From: Acidimicrobiaceae bacterium
Lineage (GTDB): Bacteria; Actinomycetota; Acidimicrobiia; Acidimicrobiales; Ilumatobacteraceae
Assembly (NCBI GenBank): GCA_006515795.1
Contig: VFMC01000270.1
Location: 1 to 11,612, forward strand
DNA: 11,612 bases
Reading direction: 5' to 3'
Of this stretch, positions 6,338 through 11,612 are shown one piece after another. Within the stretch, counting starts at the first letter, position 1. The number at the start of each line of letters is the position of its first letter. The translations under genes were made by a program, and so were the position numbers. Below the pieces are notes generated by a model. The model was not told the DNA's origin and searched no databases. It saw only the letters and a list, made by a program, of their open reading frames with translations.

Positions 6338-6817
6338 ATGGCAACGCACCACTTCTCCCGGTCGGCCTACGAACGCCTCCAAGTCGAGCTCCACGACCTG
6401 TCGACGCGTGGGCGCATCGAGGTCGCCAACAAGATCGAGACCGCCCGCCTGATGGGCGACCTGAGCGAGAACGGCGACTACCACGCCGCCAAGGACGAAC
6501 AGGGCCACATGGAAGGCCGCATCCGTCACCTCGAGCACCTGCTCGACCCGCTCAACCACGTCATCATCGAAGGCGGCGATGAAGGCACCATCGGGCCGGG
6601 CACGATCGTCACCCTCGTCTACGAAGGCGACGACGACGACGCAGCCGAGCGGTACCTCATCGGCCACATGGAAGAGAAGACCGCCGAGATCGATGTGATG
6701 AGCCCCCATTCGCCGCTCGGCTCGGCGCTTCTCGGGCACGGCCCCGGCGACTTCGTCGAGTACCAGGCTCCGCACGGCATGTTGAAGGTGAAGGTGCTCG
6801 AGGTGGAGAGCGCCTAG
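6338..6817 (+). CDS. greA: Transcription elongation factor GreA
   Basis: GreA enters the secondary channel of RNA polymerase and stimulates cleavage of backtracked transcripts. At 159 residues it has the normal size. The N-terminal coiled coil carries the family signature IETARLMGDLSENGDYHAAK, with the acidic tip residues D41 and E44 in place. The C-terminal FKBP-like domain ends with SPLGSALLGHGPGDFVEYQA and LKVKVLEV. ATG 6338 is the only plausible start, preceded closely by TAGGCT. The stop overlaps the GTG of the next gene (TAGTG), suggesting translational coupling. The acidic insert EGDDDDAAERY is a small lineage variation. The gene is intact. Confidence 0.95.
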   Translation: MATHHFSRSAYERLQVELHDLSTRGRIEVANKIETARLMGDLSENGDYHAAKDEQGHMEGRIRHLEHLLDPLNHVIIEGGDEGTIGPGTIVTLVYEGDDDDAAERYLIGHMEEKTAEIDVMSPHSPLGSALLGHGPGDFVEYQAPHGMLKVKVLEVESA

Positions 6818-7672
6818 TGGCGATCCGCGATGGCGGTGGCGCTTCCCGCCCCGACCTCCCGAGCGGCGCGGCCATGGAGCTGCCCCGGCGCTCCCGCGCT
6901 GCTTCTGCTGCACGGCTGGACGGCCACCGCCGACCTCAACTGGTTCACGTGCTACGAGCCGCTGGGCCGGCACTACCGGGTCGTCGCCATCGATCACCGG
7001 GGGCACGGCCAAGGGATCCGGTCGAAGAAGCTGTTCCGCCTCGAGGACTGCGCCGACGACGCGATGGCCGTGTGCGACGTGCTCGGCATCGACAAGATCA
7101 TCCCGATCGGTTACTCGATGGGTGGCCCCGTCGCGCAGCTGCTCTGGCAGCGGCACCGCGACCGGGTGAGTGGCCTGGTGCTGTGCGCCACGTCGGGCTA
7201 CTTCGTCACCTCCCGCGAGGAACGGCTGAGCTTCCTCGGCCTGAGTGGATTGGCGGCGGTGGCCCGGCTCACGCCACTGCAGGCCCGGCGATGGTTGACC
7301 GAGCAGCTCTACCTACAACGCAAGACGTCGCAATGGGAGACCTGGGCCGTCGAGCAGGCCAGCCTGCACGACTGGCGAACGGTGCTCGAGGCCGGCCGGG
7401 CGATCGGCTCGTTCTCCTCGCGGAGCTGGATCGGCGAGGTCGATGTGCCCACGTCGGTCGTCATCACCATGCGCGACCGGGTGATCCCGGTGCGTCGTCA
7501 GGTGCGCCTGTTCGAGTCGATCCACGGCGCCGAGGCCTTCCGCGTCGACGGCGATCACGATGCCGTGATCGCCAAGGCCGACCGCTTCGTACCCACGCTG
7601 TTGCGCTCCATCGGCAGCGTCGTCGACCGCGCCGCAACTGTCCCCCGGGTTCACACCTCTCCCGCCAAGTAG
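6817..7672 (+). CDS. Alpha/beta hydrolase, N-terminus apparently frameshifted
   Basis: The catalytic core is complete in the frame opening at ATG 6830 (280 residues): HGW oxyanion region (LLLLHGWTATADLNWF), nucleophile Ser in GYSMGG (S96), acid D216 in MRDRVIP and H243 in DGDHDAVI. It belongs to the large actinobacterial alpha/beta hydrolase family; the substrate is unknown. The probable original start is GTG 6817, one base into the greA stop, giving MAIRDGGGASRPDLPS to AMELP. Relatives continue from ELP with GRGTTFVRE-like residues before the PGAP segment. Here those are missing and the frame changes at about 6883-6886, a net loss near 41 bases. The first 18 residues of the ATG 6830 version are therefore probably not native. 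A shortened but folded enzyme could still be made if initiation occurs in the second frame. Confidence 0.75.
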
Positions 7673-7688
7673 CGATGGGGGCCCGCAC

Positions 7689-7718
7689 GGGTCAGATCAG
7701 TGCGGGTCAGATCAGCGC
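7689..7718. repeat. 15-bp tandem duplication at the MFS gene end
   Basis: GGGTCAGATCAGTGC (7689-7703) is followed directly by GGGTCAGATCAGCGC (7704-7718), 14 of 15 identical. It lies between the convergent hydrolase and MFS genes, and the MFS stop codon (7707-7709) falls inside the second copy, so the last codons and stop appear twice. It does not fold into a terminator. Confidence 0.8.
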
Positions 7719-8973
7719 GGGATGCTGTTCTTGGGTGGCGAGCGCCACGCGGACCCCACGGGTGAGCACCAGGTAGGCGGTGCCGGCAACCAGGCCGAGC
7801 CCGGCGAAGACAGCGATCGCCACGCGGGCGCCGGTGGCGTCGGCGAGAACGCCGGCGGCGAGGTTCGACACCGTGATGATCAGCATGACGATTCCGAAGT
7901 CGCCGGCCAGGATGCGGCCGCGGATGTGATCGGGGGCCCGGCGCTGCAGCCCGTAGGTGGACAGCGTCCACTGCGCACCGCCACCGAGATGGGCCAGCAG
8001 TGCCAGCGGCGCGGCGATCGCCAGCGCCGGTGCCACCGCGAGGCCGAGGTAGCACACGCCGAACGTGAGTCCCGAGCAACCGCACCACAACAGCACCCGC
8101 GCCAGCGATGGACCGACGATTCGGGCGGCGATGAGCGGACCGAGTGCCACGCCGAGGCCGCGCGCTGAGAGCAGGAGGCGCTGCGAGCAGGAGCCCCGTG
8201 GCTCCGTCGCCCCCACCGAGATCCTCGGTGGCCAGGATCGCCAACAGCCCGACGATGCCGGCACCCAACGCAAAGGTGGCCTTCGACGCCAGCAGGGCGA
8301 GCAGCACGTGATCGCGGCGGGCATACCCGAACGCCTCGCGCATGTCGGCGAGCGGTCGCATTCGGCTCGACCTCGCCCGACTCTCGTCGCGTGATAGCTG
8401 CATCGGGCGCCGGATGGTGCTGACGAGCGCAGCGGCGGCGACGAACGAGACCGCGTTGACGATGAAGGCGATGTCGCGGCCGAACACGCTGGCGACGAAG
8501 CCGCCGAGCGCGGCACCGATGGCGAGCATCGCCCCCCACAGCGAGCCGAACAACAGGCTCGCCTTTGCCAGCTCACCCTCGTCCCTGGCCAGGTTCGGCA
8601 GCCCGGCCTGCGCCGACGGCCCCACGAACGACCCGAGTGCCGAGATCACGCAGAGGAAGGCGAACCCGAACCAAAGCGACGACGCCGAGGAGACGAGTAG
8701 CAACCCGAGCGCGGCCACCGCCTGCACCATGGACACCACGCGGATGATCTGGCGCCGATCGAATCGGTCGGCCGTGGGCCCGGCGATCGCCGACATGAGG
8801 AAGGCCGGCAGCGCCTGCGCGACGTAAACCAGCGTGACGAGGATCGCCGCATCGGTGAGATCTTGCACGAGCCCGACGAACGCAACGTACGCGAACCAAT
8901 CGCCCGCGAACGACACCACCTGAGCGATGAACAGCGCCCGGATGTCGCGGTTCGATCGCAGCATTGCCCACAT
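7707..8973 (-). pseudogene. MFS transporter, frameshifted by a tandem duplication
   Basis: This is a major facilitator of the MFS_3 (EntS-like exporter) type. The N-terminal half reads MWAMLRSNRDIRALFIAQ, the loop GPTADRFDRRQII resembling MFS motif A, and repeated hydrophobic segments up to GDGATGLLLAA (about 8180). The second half continues in another frame from SARGLGVALGPLIAARIVG to the stop at 7707, again strongly hydrophobic. The switch is explained by a 16-bp tandem duplication at 8162-8193; removing one copy restores GLLLAARGLGVALG and a protein of about 417 residues, normal for the family. ATG 8973 has AGGA 5 bases upstream; GTG 9003 is an in-frame alternative. As it stands, translation would give only about the first seven membrane segments plus an unrelated basic tail. 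The substrate is unknown. Confidence 0.8.
8162..8193. repeat. 16-bp tandem duplication causing the MFS frameshift
   Basis: GCGCTGAGAGCAGGAG (8162-8177) and GCGCTGCGAGCAGGAG (8178-8193) are adjacent and differ at one base (8168 versus 8184). Sixteen is not a multiple of three, so the duplication moves the reading frame of the MFS gene. Deleting either copy joins the two family-like halves exactly. Confidence 0.9.
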
Positions 8974-9046
8974 CTCGTCCTGTCTATCGTGGGTTCGGGA
9001 CACCGGGCGCGGTCGGGGTGGCGTACCACCTGGTCGACCTGGCAGG

Positions 9047-9052
9047 TAGCTT
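9047..9052 (+). promoter_or_regulatory. Likely -10 box of the FKBP gene
   Basis: TAGCTT fits TANNNT and ends 6 bases before the GTG start, so the transcript would begin at or next to the start codon (leaderless). The spacing equals that of TAGGCT before the antitoxin gene. Confidence 0.35.
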
Positions 9053-9058
9053 CACCCG

Positions 9059-9994
9059 GTGCGTTCCAGCAGACTCCTCGTGAGCACCCTCCTCGTCACC
9101 GTTGTGTCCTTCTCCCTCGTCTCGTGTGGCGACTCCGAGGCCGACAGCGCCTCGTCCACGCCCGCCACCGGCGAGGTGCCAGGCGCCTCGACCGGGGGTT
9201 CGACGGCCACGACCGCCGGCGACGCCGTTCCATCGCCCTCGGTGCCACCAAAGCCCGAGGTGAAGATCCCGGCCGAGCTGCCAACCGAGCTCGTCGTCAC
9301 CGACCTCAGCGAGGGCGCCGGCCCGGCCGCAGCCGCGGGCGACACCGTGGTGGTGCACTACGTCGGCGTGCGCTCGGCCGACGGCACCGAGTTCGACAAC
9401 AGCTACGACCGTGGCGAACCGTTTCCCGTGGTGCTCGGCGCCGGCAGCGTCATCCAGGGTTGGGACCAAGGCCTGATCGGCGCCAAGCAGGGTGGCCAAC
9501 GCCAGCTCGACATCCCGGCCGACCTGGCCTACGGCGACAGCCCGCAGGGCGGCGTCATCCAGGCCGGCGATGCGCTCACCTTCGTGGTCGACGTGATCGC
9601 AGTCATCCCCGTCGTCGACCCCTCGACGGCGCCCGACATAGCCGTCGAAGGGGCGTCGAACCAGGAGAAGATCGACATCGCAGACCTCGTCGTCGGCGAG
9701 GGTGCCGAGGTGCAGCCCGGTCAGACCGCGGTGCTGCACCTCGTCGCTTACCGCGCCGACACCGGCGAGCAGCTCGACTCGACGTGGGAGACCGCGCAGA
9801 CGTTCTCGTTCGTGCTCGGCACCGGCGACGCGATCCCCGGGCTCGAGCTCGGCATCGAGGCCATGCACGTCGGCGGACGCCGGCAGGTGGTCGTGCCGTA
9901 CATCTTGGCCTTCGGCGACGCCGGCAACCCCGACCTCGGCCTGCCCGAGAAGACCGACATGGTGCTGGTGCTAGACCTCATCGCCGCCTACTGA
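9059..9994 (+). CDS. Two-domain FKBP-type peptidyl-prolyl isomerase lipoprotein
   Basis: This 311-residue protein begins with a lipoprotein signal (RLLVSTLLVTVVSFSLVSCG, lipobox LVSC, lipidated Cys 23), followed by a Ser/Thr/Ala/Pro-rich linker to about residue 70, so it is anchored on the outer face of the membrane. Domain 1 (about 76-184) is a canonical FKBP fold with VHYVGV, DGTEFDNSY, VIQGWDQGL and AYG, and should catalyse proline isomerisation in exported proteins. Domain 2 (about 200-310) has the same pattern but is degenerate: the active-site Trp position reads PGLELGIEAM, FD becomes LD and AYG becomes AFG. It may serve for binding rather than catalysis. The GTG at 9059 is the start that includes the full signal peptide. 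It is divergent from the MFS gene. Confidence 0.9.
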   Translation: MRSSRLLVSTLLVTVVSFSLVSCGDSEADSASSTPATGEVPGASTGGSTATTAGDAVPSPSVPPKPEVKIPAELPTELVVTDLSEGAGPAAAAGDTVVVHYVGVRSADGTEFDNSYDRGEPFPVVLGAGSVIQGWDQGLIGAKQGGQRQLDIPADLAYGDSPQGGVIQAGDALTFVVDVIAVIPVVDPSTAPDIAVEGASNQEKIDIADLVVGEGAEVQPGQTAVLHLVAYRADTGEQLDSTWETAQTFSFVLGTGDAIPGLELGIEAMHVGGRRQVVVPYILAFGDAGNPDLGLPEKTDMVLVLDLIAAY

Positions 9995-10059
9995 CCAGGC
10001 CGCGCCAGGTTTCAGCACACGTCACCGAGCTCAGTTCAGTTCAAGAGCACGGGAAGACA

Positions 10060-10065
10060 GAGGAG
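10060..10065 (+). promoter_or_regulatory. Shine-Dalgarno of the phosphotransferase
   Basis: GAGGAG ends five bases before ATG 10071. It overlaps the upstream in-frame GTG at 10065, which rules that GTG out and fixes ATG 10071 as the start. It is one of few strong ribosome binding sites on the + strand of this window. Confidence 0.75.
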
Positions 10066-10070
10066 TGAAC

Positions 10071-10961
10071 ATGGGTCAGCCGACGCAGGGACTGCAGGCG
10101 GCCGCCGCGGCCCGCGGTTACACCGAGTTGCGCCTGGTGGGAGCCGGGCTGGAGTTCTCGGTGTACGCGGCGGTGGCTGCGGACGGCAGCAGGGTAGTCG
10201 TGCGTACGCCCTCCCGCGAGCGGTTCCAGTCCAACGCCAACGACCCGGCTGTGGATACCCGTGCCTTGCTGCGGTGGGAGGCTGCTGTTACCCGACATGT
10301 GGCCAGCTACGGCATCCCGGTCGCAGCTCCGCGGGAACTCGTGCTCGGCGAGCCAGACATGCTCGTGAGCGATTACGTGCCGGACGACGGAGGGGGCGTT
10401 GACCAACGAGCGCTCGGTGACCTACTGCGCCGCCTGCACCGTGTGGCGCTTCCTCCAGTGTTACCGGTCGCTTCGGAAGGACTGCCGACGGAGCGGTTGT
10501 TACCGGTGCGCGTCCAGCGCCGATGGCGCGAGTTGGCCGCGGTTGTCAGTCTTCCCACCGAGCCGGACATCGCGCTGATGGCGGCCACACTCGCTGACGG
10601 TGCGGGCAAGAGCCTTGTCCACCTGGACGTACGTGGCGCCAACCTGCGCGGCGTGGACAACGCTGTCGCCGCGCTGTTGGACTGGTCCAACGCCCTGGTG
10701 GCCGATCCAGCGTTAGAACTGGGCAGGCTCGCCGAGTTCGCAAGGCTGCCCGACAACGGACTCGACATGGACGCCGTTCTAACCGGGTATGGGGAGACGG
10801 CCCCGGTCGACGCAGTCACGCATTGGATTAGTCGGCTCGACGCCGCATTGATGCTTGCTGTTGTGTTCAACCTCGAGACGCCCGATGAGAAGCTCGGCGT
10901 CGCGGCGGTCGACCGGCTCTGCGAGGTGCGTGAGCGCTTGATGTGGGAGTGGGACCGATGA
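10071..10961 (+). CDS. APH-like phosphotransferase family protein
   Basis: This 296-residue protein has the aminoglycoside/choline kinase-like (APH) fold. The glycine-rich N-lobe (LVGAGLEFSVYAA, residues 22-34) is followed by VVVRTP, where an Arg stands where the ATP-binding Lys is often found. The catalytic loop is HLDVRGANL (184-192, catalytic D186, N191), and the metal-binding Asp is D204 in ALLDWSNALVADP. The family includes antibiotic kinases, choline and sugar kinases; the substrate here cannot be deduced. The start is ATG 10071. Codon use differs from the neighbours: three in-frame TTA codons (L131, L144, L215) and more A/T third positions, whereas greA and the FKBP gene have no TTA. 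That suggests recent acquisition. It stands alone, 76 bases after the FKBP gene. Confidence 0.8.
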   Translation: MGQPTQGLQAAAAARGYTELRLVGAGLEFSVYAAVAADGSRVVVRTPSRERFQSNANDPAVDTRALLRWEAAVTRHVASYGIPVAAPRELVLGEPDMLVSDYVPDDGGGVDQRALGDLLRRLHRVALPPVLPVASEGLPTERLLPVRVQRRWRELAAVVSLPTEPDIALMAATLADGAGKSLVHLDVRGANLRGVDNAVAALLDWSNALVADPALELGRLAEFARLPDNGLDMDAVLTGYGETAPVDAVTHWISRLDAALMLAVVFNLETPDEKLGVAAVDRLCEVRERLMWEWDR

Positions 10962-11103
10962 CCTGGCGCCTGGCACCGACTTCCGGTTGCGACAGGTGGG
11001 CTTTCCCTCGACCACACCTGCACCGCACGTTGGCCGGTGGCGATGTGGTGGCCGAGCCGGCCGACGTCGAGGAGAACGCGACCAGCAACTCCGATGGAAC
11101 GCA

Positions 11104-11109
11104 TAGGCT
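11104..11109 (+). promoter_or_regulatory. Likely -10 box of the antitoxin gene
   Basis: TAGGCT ends 6 bases before ATG 11116, so the transcript is probably leaderless; no Shine-Dalgarno is present. The 154 bases between the phosphotransferase and the antitoxin gene contain no other recognisable feature. Confidence 0.4.
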
Positions 11110-11115
11110 TGGGTC

Positions 11116-11331
11116 ATGTCGATCACGATCGAGCAACTCGCCACCCGGCTCACCGCCGAAGCAGCGCGCCGCGGCATCACCACCGAGACACTCATCGACG
11201 AGCTCGCCGCACGCCTTGATGATCCGTTGGAAGCGTTCATTGGCTGCGTCGCGTCGGGCAGGACTGAACCGTTCGACATCCACCGAGAACGCGCCGTCGC
11301 GGCCGGCAAGAAGATTGCTCAAGGCATCTGA
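11116..11331 (+). CDS. VapB-like antitoxin
   Basis: This 71-residue protein has a predicted helical N-terminal half (QLATRLTAEAARRG, ETLIDELAARL) and a C-terminal tail (EPFDIHRERAVAAGKKIAQG) of the kind that wraps around a PIN toxin. I identify it mainly from context: it lies nine bases upstream of a PIN-domain gene on the same strand. The exact DNA-binding fold (ribbon-helix-helix or other) is not certain. Antitoxins of this arrangement neutralise the toxin and repress the shared promoter. ATG 11116 is the start, preceded by TAGGCT. Confidence 0.7.
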   Translation: MSITIEQLATRLTAEAARRGITTETLIDELAARLDDPLEAFIGCVASGRTEPFDIHRERAVAAGKKIAQGI

Positions 11332-11340
11332 CGGTCAGCG

Positions 11341-11612
11341 GTGCTGCTGATCGACACCGGCATCTTCGTTGCGGTCGCCGATCGCGACGAACCCCACCAC
11401 GCCGACTGCGCCAGCCTGCTGCGCGCCCACACCGATCTTGCTGTCACCGCGACCGTGATCCCCGAAGCCGCCTGGCTGATCGAAGGCCGCCTCGGCCCAG
11501 CCGCCGAAGCACGCTTCCTCGCCTTGGTCACCAGCCCCAGGTTCACGATCATCGACCCGATCGACATCGACTACCAGCGCGCCATCGAGCTGATCGGCAC
11601 CTACACCGATCT
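11341..11612 (+). CDS. PIN-domain toxin, VapC-like (cut by window end)
   Basis: The visible 90 codons read VLLIDTGIFVAVADRDEPHH, with the first catalytic Asp at D5, then TATVIPEAAWLIEGRLG with the conserved Glu at E42, and FTIIDPIDIDYQRAIEL, all typical of VapC-type PIN ribonucleases that cut tRNA or rRNA. The C-terminal part with the remaining acidic residues lies beyond the window. The start is GTG 11341, nine bases after the antitoxin stop, so the pair forms a standard toxin-antitoxin operon. Confidence 0.85.
   Translation, partial: MLLIDTGIFVAVADRDEPHHADCASLLRAHTDLAVTATVIPEAAWLIEGRLGPAAEARFLALVTSPRFTIIDPIDIDYQRAIELIGTYTD

Noticed and set aside
8162..8193. Programmed frameshift in the MFS gene
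   Set aside because: A 16-base duplication explains the change completely.
8863..10068. 401-residue + strand open frame over the MFS start and the FKBP gene
   Set aside because: Arg/Gly/Pro-rich shadow of the FKBP lipoprotein, which has a clear signal peptide and FKBP motifs in its own frame.
11116..11612. A larger defence island at the right end
   Set aside because: Only a VapBC-type pair is visible; no nuclease, helicase, methylase or other defence gene is in the window.

Overview
This is a high-GC window (G/C at most third codon positions, frequent GTG starts, several genes without a Shine-Dalgarno). Protein content suggests an actinobacterium, perhaps an Acidimicrobiia/Ilumatobacter-like lineage; that placement is inference. 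Most of the window is core metabolism. The last 1.5 kb looks accessory.

Layout. 1-352 holds no convincing gene. It carries GNRA-type hairpins at a 44-45 nt period, a larger GCAA-capped hairpin and a + strand intrinsic terminator, so it may be the 3' part of a structured RNA. Next come three minus-strand genes read leftwards from 5439: putA (proline to glutamate, bifunctional), leuB (3-isopropylmalate dehydrogenase) and ilvE (branched-chain aminotransferase). Only ilvE is intact. Divergent from putA is a PAS plus AraC-type regulator (5584-6312), a candidate putA regulator; three phased 13-bp repeats lie between them. Then greA overlaps an alpha/beta hydrolase by one base. A minus-strand MFS exporter converges on the hydrolase. 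A two-domain FKBP lipoprotein (9059-9994) reads divergently from the MFS gene. The right end holds an APH-like phosphotransferase with three TTA codons and a VapBC-type toxin-antitoxin pair whose toxin runs off the window.

The most striking feature is the damage. Four genes carry six apparent frame-breaking indels: one in leuB, three in putA, one near the start of the hydrolase and a 16-bp tandem duplication in the MFS gene. On both sides of each lesion the translation matches the same family, and in the deletion cases conserved residues between the two frames are missing. ilvE, the PAS-AraC gene, greA, the FKBP gene and the phosphotransferase read cleanly. Either this locus is decaying through short-repeat slippage and deletion, or the assembly is faulty here; reads would decide.

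I found no convincing new defence or biosynthetic system. The best candidate for something undescribed is the structured region at 1-333.
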